Shown piece after piece: positions 43,391-51,739 of a stretch of DNA of 64,000 nt. Under the pieces are notes generated by a model. It searched no databases, was not told the DNA's origin, and was given only the letters and a program-made list of their open reading frames with translations. This DNA is from Flavobacterium chilense. GTDB lineage: Bacteria; Bacteroidota; Bacteroidia; Flavobacteriales; Flavobacteriaceae. Numbering within the stretch: the first letter of the stretch is position 1; each line of letters begins with the position of its first letter. The DNA lies in contig NZ_LSYT01000002.1 of assembly GCF_001602525.1 (NCBI RefSeq), positions 896,127 to 960,126 on the forward strand, written 5' to 3'. The position numbers were made by a program, and so were the translations under genes.

Positions 43391-43423
43391 ATCTTTGTCA
43401 AAGTTTTAAACTTTGACAAAGAT
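43391..43423. terminator. Palindrome between convergent genes (possible terminator)
   Basis: ATCTTTGTCAAAG and CTTTGACAAAGAT form a perfect 13-bp stem around TTTTAAA. No good T-run follows on either strand, so its role is uncertain. Just upstream (about 43332-43366) lies a TTTTCGCAAAGC-type repeat related to 11104-11226. Confidence 0.5.
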
Positions 43424-43481
43424 TTCCTAAGCAAGAAATTTAATAAAAACTTAGAACCTTAGCAACTTAGTACCTCAGAAC

Positions 43482-43925
43482 CTATTTATACTTTCCACGC
43501 ACAATATCATTGGCAAAAATCTCTAAATTATAACCCAGAGCATCATTTGTAACCATAACATTTGTGGTTTGATAAGCAGTGTCTTCTTTGTATGTTTTTA
43601 ACAACGCTTCTAATTCTACTTCGTTGTAAAAAGCAAACATATTGTAAACTGCATCACGAAAGTTTTTGTAATTAATAGTTTCAGTGATTTCGACCGTTTT
43701 TTGGTCATTCCATTTTTCTTTTAAAGCAGCTTCGTTTATAGTAGCAAGGCAAAAATCGATCACATAGTTTTTGTAATGTGCAGCGTCAACAATTTTGTCG
43801 ATTATAATTTTATTTTGCTGGGTAGGCATCGGAACTGTTTTTGCAGCTGTTTGAGAAAAACAAATTGTTGGCACTAACAGGCATAATAAGAATACTAAAA
43901 GAGATTGCTTCTTTAATTTTTTCAT
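43482..43925 (-). CDS. Small secreted protein, possibly DUF2059-like
   Basis: A 147-residue protein with signal peptide (LLVFLLCLLVPTICFSQ) and a helical mature part. The segment NFRDAVYNMFAFYNEVELEALLKTY resembles the short helical module of DUF2059 proteins, but I am unsure. It lies downstream of the serine hydrolase/TPR gene (same strand, 224 bp away, with a terminator between), so it is probably separate. Confidence 0.6.
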   Translation of the reverse strand: MKKLKKQSLLVFLLCLLVPTICFSQTAAKTVPMPTQQNKIIIDKIVDAAHYKNYVIDFCLATINEAALKEKWNDQKTVEITETINYKNFRDAVYNMFAFYNEVELEALLKTYKEDTAYQTTNVMVTNDALGYNLEIFANDIVRGKYK

Positions 43926-44056
43926 AGGTTATTAAATATGATTTACACCTTTAAAGGCTGTAAATTAGATTGATTTGGGATTTTATACTTCTTTTTTTGG
44001 GCAGTGCTAAAATAGTTTTTTTATGCTAAATATGGAATCAGAAATACGTTTTTGAA

Positions 44057-44104
44057 ATAAAAAAACTCCGATAATTTTGGTTTTAAACCAGAACTATCAG
44101 AGTT
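44057..44104 (-). terminator. Terminator of the serine hydrolase/TPR gene
   Basis: On the minus strand AACTCTGATAGTTCTGGTTT pairs with AAACCAAAATTATCGGAGTT with a few mismatches, then seven T. Confidence 0.8.
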
Positions 44105-44149
44105 GGTAAGATAAAGATTACTGCTCTTATGCGTTTGTCTTTTTGTCTT

Positions 44150-45604
44150 TTATTTTTTTAAAATTTCTTCTAAAGTTTTCTTTCCGTTTTCGTTTTTCGG
44201 ATCAAGTTCTATAGATTTTTTATAATTGGTAATCGCCAGTTCTTTATTGCCGCTTGCCAGATAAGCTTCGCCTAAACTATCGTAAACATTTCCTGATTTT
44301 GGATAGGTTTCCGCATTGATTTTGAAAACTTCTATAGCTTCTTTTGTTTTTCCGGTTTGTAATAGCTGATATCCAGCTCTATTCATATCTCCTTCTAAAA
44401 GAACATAAGTAGGATCGTTTTTAAGTTTGTTATACAGGCTTAAACCACTTGTAATTCCTTGTTCTGAAAAAGAATCCAGTAATTCCAGTGCCAAAGATCT
44501 CTTAGGTGGTGTAAAAGTCTGATGGTATAAAATAGCACGAATAGATTCCGTCATTTCATCTAAAGCAGTTCCTCCGGTGTTATTCAGTAAAACAATTAAA
44601 TTTTTATTAGAAGGAATACGATAAATGATAGTATTAAAACCATTAATTCCGCCTCCGTGCTGTATTGCTTTTACCTTTCCTGATGTACCATTATTGGCCT
44701 CTTCTATAAACCATCCATAACCATAAAATCCTTTTCCGGCTTTAATGTAAGAGTTAAACAACGATTCCATAGATTTTGAGGAAAGTAATTGATTTGTATA
44801 AAGTGATTGGTCCCATAAATATAAATCTTCAACAGTAGAATATAAAGAACCTGCGGCATAAGGAATACTCATGTCGAGATAAGGAGAGTTGACGATTTTT
44901 TTACCTCTTTTCTCATAACCCGCAGCTCTGTTTTTTAAAATAACATCGCTGTGATCATAACCGGAATTCACCATTTTTAAAGGAGTAAAAATGGTTTCCT
45001 GTAAATATTGCTCATATGATTTTCCTGTTGTTTTTTCTATGATATAACCCAATAAAAAATATCCTGAATTACTATAGCTGAACTTTTCTCCGGGATTAAA
45101 TTCAAGAGGTAAATCCCAAAATGTCTTTACAAATTCTTCAGGTGTATAAGGATTTCTGCTTTTATCTTTAAAGAAGTTAGGCGCAGAAGTATAATTTGGA
45201 ATTCCCGAAGTATGAGTCAGCAAATGATGAATTGTTATTTTGTCGCCATTCGCTTTTGGATAATCCGGCAAATAAGTAGTAATAGGAACGTCTAGTTTTA
45301 ATTTGCCTTCTTCGGCTAATTTTACAATTAAGAAAGCCGTAAATTGTTTACTAATAGAACCCAGTCTAAATTTAGTATCAGGTTTGTTGGGGATATTCCA
45401 TTCCATATTAGCAGAACCAAAACCTTTTTTTAAAATAACTTTTCCATTTTCAGCGACTAAAGCAGATCCGTTAAATTGACCGTATTGATTGTATTTGTTT
45501 AAAAGTTCGTCAATTTGTTTGGCTTTGTCCTGAGCAAACGAAATGTTTAAGAAAAAGAACTGAAAAATAATACTAAGAACAAGTAATTTGATTGGTTTTT
45601 TCAT
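44150..45604 (-). CDS. Secreted serine hydrolase (class C beta-lactamase fold) with TPR tail
   Basis: A 484-residue protein with a signal peptide (MKKPIKLLVLSIIFQFFFLN, then ISFAQDKAKQ). The beta-lactamase-like domain has the nucleophile in FRLGSISKQFTAFL (SxxK), the Tyr of FSYSNSGYFLLGYI (YxN) and QHGGGINGF (HGG). Residues from about 385 on are TPR-like (YPKSGNVYDSLGEAYLASGN, KKSIELDPKN). Such proteins act on peptidoglycan or D-peptides as often as on antibiotics, so resistance should not be assumed. A convergent-style terminator follows it. Confidence 0.88.
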   Translation of the reverse strand: MKKPIKLLVLSIIFQFFFLNISFAQDKAKQIDELLNKYNQYGQFNGSALVAENGKVILKKGFGSANMEWNIPNKPDTKFRLGSISKQFTAFLIVKLAEEGKLKLDVPITTYLPDYPKANGDKITIHHLLTHTSGIPNYTSAPNFFKDKSRNPYTPEEFVKTFWDLPLEFNPGEKFSYSNSGYFLLGYIIEKTTGKSYEQYLQETIFTPLKMVNSGYDHSDVILKNRAAGYEKRGKKIVNSPYLDMSIPYAAGSLYSTVEDLYLWDQSLYTNQLLSSKSMESLFNSYIKAGKGFYGYGWFIEEANNGTSGKVKAIQHGGGINGFNTIIYRIPSNKNLIVLLNNTGGTALDEMTESIRAILYHQTFTPPKRSLALELLDSFSEQGITSGLSLYNKLKNDPTYVLLEGDMNRAGYQLLQTGKTKEAIEVFKINAETYPKSGNVYDSLGEAYLASGNKELAITNYKKSIELDPKNENGKKTLEEILKK

Positions 45605-45757
45605 AACGATTGATTTTTGATTGATGATTGAAACTCTATAATCTGTTAAGATTATATTGGCGTCTTTTGTTAGACGACTGTTTTTAAATTAAGTTTCAGG
45701 AAAAATCATTTTTTTTCATTTCATCGGAATAATGAAGATTAGAGCACAGACCAAAAA

Positions 45758-46258
45758 TTACTTTTTGATAGGTCTATGCTCATAACTAACAATTCTTTTT
45801 AATACCCAATCCTTTTCTTTTCGTTCCCAAATATGAACAAATCTTCCTGTTCCTGTTGGTTTGCCATCAAAATAAAATGTATGTTCGCCTAGTTGTACTG
45901 CTCCAAAATCACCTAGTTTATCAATAGTACAGTAATTTAATTTTCGAATTAATTTTTTCGACATCACACATTTTGAGATTAAAGACTTTATCTCATTTGT
46001 TTTAGAAGTATTTAATCCCGAACGATCATCATAAAATTCTATATCCTCAGCAATGATTTTTTTGAAAAGTATCGTGTCACATTGATTAAAGGCAACATCA
46101 AAAAGCAAACTGTCCATTTTGATAATTTCCTTTTTTAAAAGGTCCATTTTTAAAACGTAACTATTAGACTGTGCAGAGGTTTCTCTGCTTAAAAACAGGA
46201 TAAAAAGTATTAATATATTAATCATAGGTGTCATGATTTTGTCTTTTTTAGTTTCCAT
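45758..46258 (-). CDS. Secreted stand-alone DUF4440 protein
   Basis: A 166-residue protein. I place the start at ATG 46258, preceded by AAGGAA (a clear Shine-Dalgarno for this genome); an in-frame ATG at 46300 would overlap the upstream gene by 29 nt. A signal peptide (MINILILFILFLSRETSAQS) leads into a DUF4440/NTF2-like domain (MDSLLFDVAFNQCDTILFKK, EFYDDRSGL, RFVHIWERKEKDWVLKRIV). This is the same domain, in the same order, as the N-terminal part of the preceding gene (DSLLFNIGFNTCDVRQFENL, TRFTHLWILENGIWKLRR), so it is a partial duplicate. Function unknown. Confidence 0.75.
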   Translation of the reverse strand: METKKDKIMTPMINILILFILFLSRETSAQSNSYVLKMDLLKKEIIKMDSLLFDVAFNQCDTILFKKIIAEDIEFYDDRSGLNTSKTNEIKSLISKCVMSKKLIRKLNYCTIDKLGDFGAVQLGEHTFYFDGKPTGTGRFVHIWERKEKDWVLKRIVSYEHRPIKK

Positions 46259-46271
46259 TTTCCTTATGATT

Positions 46272-47789
46272 TTAATTGTTTTCCTTTGTTTCGATATCAA
46301 TTATTTTTCTGCCATTTTCACCCAAATAATGAGCAACAATTTTCTCGTAAACCTTATAACCATCGTCGACATTGGTGAAAATAAGAAGACCTTGTTTGGT
46401 TTTTGGGAGTAATAAAAAAATGGTTTGTACACCTTGGTCAGCTCCGCCATGTGATAAGGCAAAATTGTTATTTCCTAAATCATATATTTCAAAACCTAAT
46501 CCAAAATATTTGTTTTTCTTTGTTTCGACCTGATGTGCCATCATGTCGTCAAAAACTTTTTTACTCAATCCGTCGCTATTCATAATGCTGCATAAAAACG
46601 TTCCGTAATCCTGAACTGTCGTCAGTAAATCATCGGCAGCATTTGCTGTTTTGTTTTTTGTAGGTTCATAAGCATTTCCTTTATTATCATAGTCAATAGC
46701 ATATCTTGAAACATCGGTTATATCGTTCCAGACAAATTTGGTATCCGACATTTTTAACGGTTTAAAAATTAATTCATCTGCTAATTGGGTTAATGTTTTA
46801 TTGAATTTCTTTTCGAGCGCTTTTCTTAAATATTCAAATCCTTCTCCGGAATATTGATATTTAGTTCCCGGTTTAAATTTAAAATCCAGTTTGCCGGATT
46901 TATTCATAGATCTCCAATTTGGAAATCCGGTCTGATGGCTTAAAATAATTCTTGCCGTTAAAAGTTTAGTATTGGGATCGTTTGCAATATCCGGATCTGT
47001 CCAGTATTTATAAAGAGGTTCGTCTAAATTTAATTTTCCGGAACTTACCAGTTTTAAAGCGACAATTGCTGTTACAGGTTTGGTCAAAGAAGCGACATTC
47101 CAAATGGTGTTGTATGGTGCTGTTACTCCTTTTTTAAGTTCACCAAATACCTTTATTTGCTGAAGTTTTCCATTATCGATTACACCAATTCCAAGTGTGG
47201 GAACATTATTTTGTTTTAGCCATTTTTCGATTTCAGAATCATTGTCAAAAATGCTTGATTTGGTTCCTACAGTATTAACTTCCTGATGATCATAACTAAA
47301 AGATCTTCTTAGTTTCCAGATTCCATTTTCCAGAATCCAGAGATGAGTAAATCTTGCTGTACTTCCAAATTTATCTTTTCCTCCCGGAGCAGGTTCAAAA
47401 AATTGATGAATCCCTACTTGTAAAGCGCCGTACAAAACGCCATTTTTGGATAACGGATAAATCTCTGTACTGCCTTTTACTAAATCTCTTCTGGCCTGGT
47501 AGGTTTCGGTAGAACTACATAAACCTTTTCTAATTTTTTTTAGAAACAAAGCTTTGTCCTGAATGCTGTCTTTGTCGTGATAAAATTCAAAATTATCGCT
47601 TAATAAATTTTCGAATTGCCTGACATCGCAAGTATTAAAACCAATGTTAAAGAGAAGACTGTCTTTTGACATAATGGTTTTGTACAGTTCGGAGTTTTTT
47701 TCTTCCTGAGAAAATCCAATATGGAATTGAAAAAGTAGTATTCCAACTAAAATTACTTTTAGTCGGAAAAATGATTTGTTGATTTTCAT
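46272..47789 (-). CDS. Secreted serine hydrolase with N-terminal DUF4440 domain
   Basis: A 505-residue protein: signal peptide (ILVGILLFQFHIGFSQ), a DUF4440/NTF2-like domain at about 30-165, then a beta-lactamase-fold hydrolase. The hydrolase has NVASLTKPVTAIVAL (SxxK nucleophile), YQYSGEGFEYL (YxG/N) and ALSHGGADQGVQ (HGG). The fusion of an NTF2 cone with a D-peptidase-like enzyme is a recurrent Bacteroidetes arrangement. The following gene repeats the DUF4440 half alone, 13 nt downstream, so they are probably co-transcribed. Confidence 0.87.
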   Translation of the reverse strand: MKINKSFFRLKVILVGILLFQFHIGFSQEEKNSELYKTIMSKDSLLFNIGFNTCDVRQFENLLSDNFEFYHDKDSIQDKALFLKKIRKGLCSSTETYQARRDLVKGSTEIYPLSKNGVLYGALQVGIHQFFEPAPGGKDKFGSTARFTHLWILENGIWKLRRSFSYDHQEVNTVGTKSSIFDNDSEIEKWLKQNNVPTLGIGVIDNGKLQQIKVFGELKKGVTAPYNTIWNVASLTKPVTAIVALKLVSSGKLNLDEPLYKYWTDPDIANDPNTKLLTARIILSHQTGFPNWRSMNKSGKLDFKFKPGTKYQYSGEGFEYLRKALEKKFNKTLTQLADELIFKPLKMSDTKFVWNDITDVSRYAIDYDNKGNAYEPTKNKTANAADDLLTTVQDYGTFLCSIMNSDGLSKKVFDDMMAHQVETKKNKYFGLGFEIYDLGNNNFALSHGGADQGVQTIFLLLPKTKQGLLIFTNVDDGYKVYEKIVAHYLGENGRKIIDIETKENN

Positions 47790-47865
47790 TTTGTGATTGA
47801 TTGATGATTAATGATTTCGCAAAATTAGTTTAATCAAAGCTCACAAAATTGTATAAATGCGAATA

Positions 47866-48672
47866 TTATCTTTTTTTAGAAAGAAAGTAAGAATCTGAAT
47901 TGAACATTTTTGGAGTAGTTTTGGTCACATCCTTAAACTTTTTGATAAAATGCGACTGATCAAAATATTTGTTGTAAAGTGCAACATCAGTCAATTTTAG
48001 TTTTTCTAAATCAGAATGTACCATTTGATCTACAGATTTTCTGAATTTCAGGATTTGAATGTAGTTTTTAATGGTGAGTCCGGTTGCAATTTTAAATTTA
48101 ATTTGCAACAAACGTTGCGACAGGTTTAAACTTTTTCCAATTTCCGAAACCGTAATTTCTTCATTATGCAGTTTGATACTGTCACAGATTTTTTCAATGA
48201 GATTTTTATTTGGATTTTCAGTGTTTAATTCCTCAAAATAAGAGTTCAGGATGTTAACTAATATAGAAATATCACTGTTTAAATCCGTTTTAATTTCTGT
48301 TTTAAAAGGTAAATCACCGGAATTAATTCTGATAATAGCATCTGTAAAATTGCTCAAATCGTAATTAGGGAACATCGAAAGTGTCCAGGCATGCAACTGA
48401 ATAATAGTGACTTTGGTTCTGGGCTGAATATTCACGAGAACTTTATTGGTCATTTGCGAACAAAAGTAAAATCCTTCGTTCATTTCGTATTTGCTTTTAC
48501 TGGTGTGAACTTCTATGGCATTACCGCTTACAATGGCGATATTAAAACAGCCATTGGGTAAAACGAGTTTGTTTTCGATCAGACTTTCGCCGATGCTGTT
48601 ATCCAGACACCAAATTTTATTGACAAACCGTTCGCAATTTTTGCTTACATAATATTCTGAGTATAATTGCAT
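47866..48672 (-). CDS. AraC-family transcriptional regulator
   Basis: A 268-residue regulator. The N-terminal ~150 residues form a cupin-like sensing domain (CLDNSIGESLIENKLVLPNG, VNIQPRTKVTIIQLHAW). The C-terminus has the double HTH of AraC: the first helices ISEIGKSLNLSQRLLQIKF-like (TVSEIGKSLNLSQRLLQ), the second VALYNKYFDQSHFIKKFKD with the family-typical DQSHF..FK motif. It lies 76 bp upstream of the DUF4440-hydrolase gene in the same direction, so it may control those secreted hydrolases. No ligand can be inferred. Confidence 0.88.
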   Translation of the reverse strand: MQLYSEYYVSKNCERFVNKIWCLDNSIGESLIENKLVLPNGCFNIAIVSGNAIEVHTSKSKYEMNEGFYFCSQMTNKVLVNIQPRTKVTIIQLHAWTLSMFPNYDLSNFTDAIIRINSGDLPFKTEIKTDLNSDISILVNILNSYFEELNTENPNKNLIEKICDSIKLHNEEITVSEIGKSLNLSQRLLQIKFKIATGLTIKNYIQILKFRKSVDQMVHSDLEKLKLTDVALYNKYFDQSHFIKKFKDVTKTTPKMFNSDSYFLSKKR

Positions 48673-48732
48673 TTTAGATTTATTATGTTGGTTTGTGAAG
48701 GATTGACTTTGTACCTAAATAATGTTTTTAAT

Positions 48733-49284
48733 TTATTCTTTAGCAATATAACAATTAGAATAGTTTTGAATTCTTTCGGACAATCTTTTTTCTAAATATT
48801 CATTAGCTCCTTGTAGTGAATTTAGTATGTGTAAAGCCTCTTTATGGTATTCTTTGATTTTTTCCGGACTCCAATTCTCCGGAGGAATTTGTAAATTAGT
48901 AATTCTGTCTGCTAGTTTTACAGACCAAACTTCTTTTGATAAGTTTTTAATCCGGGAAAGGCTATCGCTCATTCTTTCTTCTTTCGGAATTTGGCTGTTT
49001 TTGGTCAGTGCGAGAACAGCCACAGCAATTTCTTCATTAAAGTTATGAGTAAGTTCGTCAAATGTAGTTTCTGTATCTTCCAGAATATCATGTAATAAAG
49101 CTACCTGAATTGTAAATGCGGTATCAAAATGTTCGCCTTCCTGAGAAGCAATTATTATTTCCATTGCAACATTACTTAAATGAACAACATAAGGCAAATT
49201 AGTTCCGGGAATTACCTGATTTTGATCTGCGTGTTTTTTAGCTGCAAATTTTATAGTTTTTTGATATATAGTTTGTAATTCCAT
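48733..49284 (-). CDS. HD-domain phosphohydrolase, SpoT/Mesh1-like
   Basis: A stand-alone HD domain of about 183 residues. The metal motifs are LPYVVHLSNVAM (first His), ALLHDILEDTETTFDEL (HD pair followed by the ED of the SpoT branch) and VWSVKLADRITNL. This arrangement is that of (p)ppGpp hydrolases of the SpoT/Mesh1 type, so a small alarmone hydrolase is plausible, but substrate is not proven. Start taken at ATG 49284; ATG 49296 is also in frame. Confidence 0.75.
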   Translation of the reverse strand: MELQTIYQKTIKFAAKKHADQNQVIPGTNLPYVVHLSNVAMEIIIASQEGEHFDTAFTIQVALLHDILEDTETTFDELTHNFNEEIAVAVLALTKNSQIPKEERMSDSLSRIKNLSKEVWSVKLADRITNLQIPPENWSPEKIKEYHKEALHILNSLQGANEYLEKRLSERIQNYSNCYIAKE

Positions 49285-49349
49285 TAGCAATATCATATTT
49301 TAAGATAAGCTAAAGTAATGCTTTTTTGGATGAAAAATATCTGCTTGTC

Positions 49350-49943
49350 TTAGATAAATTCATGGAAATATTCTCGTTTCGTCAGATTCCAATCCTCCAA
49401 AATAATACTGTAATAAACATCATCTTTACTTATTCCCTCAGAATCAACATAGTTGTTTCTGAATATACCTTCTTTTACGGATCCTAATTTTTCAATTGCC
49501 CTTTGCGATTTTTTGTTTTCAAGATCAGCACTAAATTGTATTCTTCTAAATTGAATATTTTCGAAACCAAAATTCAATAATTCATATTTGCAGGCTTTAT
49601 TTAATCCTGTTCCCTGAAAATCTTTTCCGTACCAGGTCCAGCCAATTTCACATTTTTGGTTGGCATAATTTAAATAACCATAACGTGTGCTTCCGGCAAC
49701 TTTGTTTGTGGCTTTGTCTATAATAAGGAAGGGATAACAAATTCCGGCTGCTTTTTGATTTAAAGTATTTTGAATATAGTTTTCAAAGTCTTGATCGTTT
49801 CGGACATACATTCCCATATATTTCCAGATTTCATCATCAAAAATTATTTCTTTTAGTTCAATGTTTCTTTCATTCTCAAACGGGATTAATAAAACTTTTT
49901 CGTTTTCCAGAATGATATCAGATTGTAGTAGTTCGCTTTTCAT
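49350..49943 (-). CDS. GNAT acetyltransferase, RimJ/RimL-like
   Basis: A 197-residue GNAT protein. The fold shows VLLIPFENERNIELKEIIFD at the start, CEIGWTWYGKDFQGTGLNKACKYELL (acetyl-CoA motif QGTGLNKA) and ENKKSQRAIEKLGSVKEGIFR (the RimJ/L ending: Asn-x-x-S-x-R-x-x-E-K-x-G). It likely acetylates a protein N-terminus or a small molecule. The start at ATG 49943 avoids an implausible 20-residue N-terminal extension in the longer reading. Confidence 0.82.
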   Translation of the reverse strand: MKSELLQSDIILENEKVLLIPFENERNIELKEIIFDDEIWKYMGMYVRNDQDFENYIQNTLNQKAAGICYPFLIIDKATNKVAGSTRYGYLNYANQKCEIGWTWYGKDFQGTGLNKACKYELLNFGFENIQFRRIQFSADLENKKSQRAIEKLGSVKEGIFRNNYVDSEGISKDDVYYSIILEDWNLTKREYFHEFI

Positions 49944-50110
49944 GGTTAGTTGTGTGTAATCTACTTTGATTAAGTCTTTTTTGATACAGTAAATCATTTT
50001 CAAATCAGTTTTAATCTGTGAAATACTTTTTTATTGTCGAACGAAAGTAGTCTTTTTCAGATTGCTAATAAATCATTTAAAAACCAAATTTGTTATGAAA
50101 ACCGGAGTCG

Positions 50111-50229
50111 CATGAGGGATAGAAACGGTATCTCCCGATTTAGAAAAACAAGGCTTTTTGGCCGTAGTTTTTGTTAATCGGGAATATAGTGTATAGCCCG
50201 ACCCGCTTTTTTCGGCGGGACATGCCCAT
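50111..50229. repeat. Structured intergenic element with GGGATAGAA and AGCCCGACCCGC
   Basis: The 310-bp gap before kmo contains this GC-richer block and nothing else recognised. CCCGATT (50134-50140) pairs with AATCGGG (50176-50182), and CCCGC (50202-50206) with GCGGG (50215-50219). From memory, similar GGGATAGAA...AGCCCGACCC blocks recur between Flavobacterium genes. Confidence 0.5.
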
Positions 50230-50313
50230 ATAAATCATAAATATTTCCTTTATTTTTAAGCTCTTGTAGAATTATTACTTATTTTTACGATCTTATTATT
50301 TAGATTTTCGTTG

Positions 50314-51657
50314 ATGCAAACTTCACTAAAAATTGCTGTTGTTGGTTCTGGATTGGTAGGATCACTGTTGGCAATTTACCTTAAAAAAGCAGGTCATACC
50401 GTTCATGTTTATGATCGTAGCCCTGATATTCGTAAAATTAATTTTTCGGGTCGTTCTATTAATCTGGCAATGTCTAATCGTGGTTGGAAGGCTCTTGACG
50501 GAGTTGGCGTTGGCGATGCGGTTCGTGAAATTGCAATTCCTATGGATAAACGAGCGATTCATTTGGTCGACAAACTAAATTTTCAGAATTACGGTCAGGA
50601 AGGCGAATCGATTTATTCGATTTCAAGAGGTACCCTGAACCGGAAAATGATTGATCTTGCTGAAAATGCCGGAGCTGAATTTTATTTTGAACAAAAAATC
50701 TGGGATGTAACACTAAGTGATGCAACTCTTCATATTGGAGAAACCGAAAGGGGCGAGTGGGAGGAAGTAAAGTATGATATGGTTTTTGGTGCTGATGGTG
50801 CTTTTTCGAGAATCCGCCACAGAATGCAGCGTCAGAGTATGTTCAACTATTCGCAGGAATTTTTGAATATGGGATATAAAGAATTGAATATTCCGGCAAA
50901 CCCTGATGCGACACATAAACTGGATAAAAATTCATTTCATATCTGGCCTAGAGGTGAATATATGTTAATTGCACTTCCTAATTTAGACGGAAGTTTTACC
51001 TGTACATTGTTTATGCCTTTTGAAGGTGAAAACTCTTTTGCTTCGCTAACAGATCGTAAAATGGTAGAGGATTTCTTTGAGAGAAATTTTCCGGATTCGA
51101 TCGAGGTAATTCCGGAACTGGCAAACGATTTCTTTAAAAATCCAACCAGTACTCTGGTAACTATGAAATGTTTTCCGTGGACTTATGAAAATAAAATTGC
51201 TTTGATCGGAGATGCCTGTCATGCTATTGTTCCGTTTTACGGACAAGGAATGAACGCAGGTTTTGAAGATATTTCAGTCTTGTATGAAATGATTCAGAAA
51301 TATGGAGACGACTGGAAGAAGATTTTTTCTGAATATGAAATCTCACGTAAACCAAATGCCGATGCCATTGCTGAACTTTCGTATAGAAATTTCATGGAAA
51401 TGAGTACCAAAACGGCAGATGAAAAATTCTTGTTGCAAAAGAAAATAGAAAAAGCATTTTCTGATAAATATCCGGATAAATGGATTCCATTATATAGCCG
51501 TGTAACTTTTAGTGATCGTCCTTATGCCGAAGCTTTAGCTATTGGTGATTTTCAGAACGGAATTATGGAAGAAGTTTTAAAACTTGATAATATCGAAAGG
51601 ATATGGAACACTCCCGAAGTCGAAAATAAGATTTTGGATTTGTTGCAAAACGCATAA
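50314..51657 (+). CDS. kmo: Kynurenine 3-monooxygenase
   Basis: An FAD-dependent aromatic hydroxylase making 3-hydroxykynurenine from kynurenine. The 447-residue protein has the FAD motif IAVVGSGLVGSLLAIYLKKA, then the KMO-specific INFSGRSINLAMSNRG, the DG motif in MVFGADGAFSRIR, and the GD motif ALIGDACHAIVPFYGQGMNA. I start at ATG 50314, one codon after the in-frame TTG at 50311. It is the step before kynU, which is 14 kb upstream. The terminator at 51676 ends it. Confidence 0.95.
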   Translation: MQTSLKIAVVGSGLVGSLLAIYLKKAGHTVHVYDRSPDIRKINFSGRSINLAMSNRGWKALDGVGVGDAVREIAIPMDKRAIHLVDKLNFQNYGQEGESIYSISRGTLNRKMIDLAENAGAEFYFEQKIWDVTLSDATLHIGETERGEWEEVKYDMVFGADGAFSRIRHRMQRQSMFNYSQEFLNMGYKELNIPANPDATHKLDKNSFHIWPRGEYMLIALPNLDGSFTCTLFMPFEGENSFASLTDRKMVEDFFERNFPDSIEVIPELANDFFKNPTSTLVTMKCFPWTYENKIALIGDACHAIVPFYGQGMNAGFEDISVLYEMIQKYGDDWKKIFSEYEISRKPNADAIAELSYRNFMEMSTKTADEKFLLQKKIEKAFSDKYPDKWIPLYSRVTFSDRPYAEALAIGDFQNGIMEEVLKLDNIERIWNTPEVENKILDLLQNA

Positions 51658-51675
51658 TTTTATATCAATTATAAT

Positions 51676-51722
51676 ATCAATATCAATTACAATTTTTACT
51701 CTTGTAATTGATATTGATTTTT
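51676..51722 (+). terminator. Terminator of kmo
   Basis: ATCAATATCAATTACAA (51676-51692) is a perfect inverse of 51702-51718, a 17-bp stem with a 9-nt loop, followed by TTTT. Confidence 0.85.
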
Positions 51723-51739
51723 GACATTATAACTGTTTT

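Noticed and set aside
44150..47789. Beta-lactam resistance genes
   Set aside because: The SxxK, YxN and HGG motifs show the serine-hydrolase fold, but the TPR and DUF4440 fusions are typical of envelope peptidases/esterases rather than true class C beta-lactamases.
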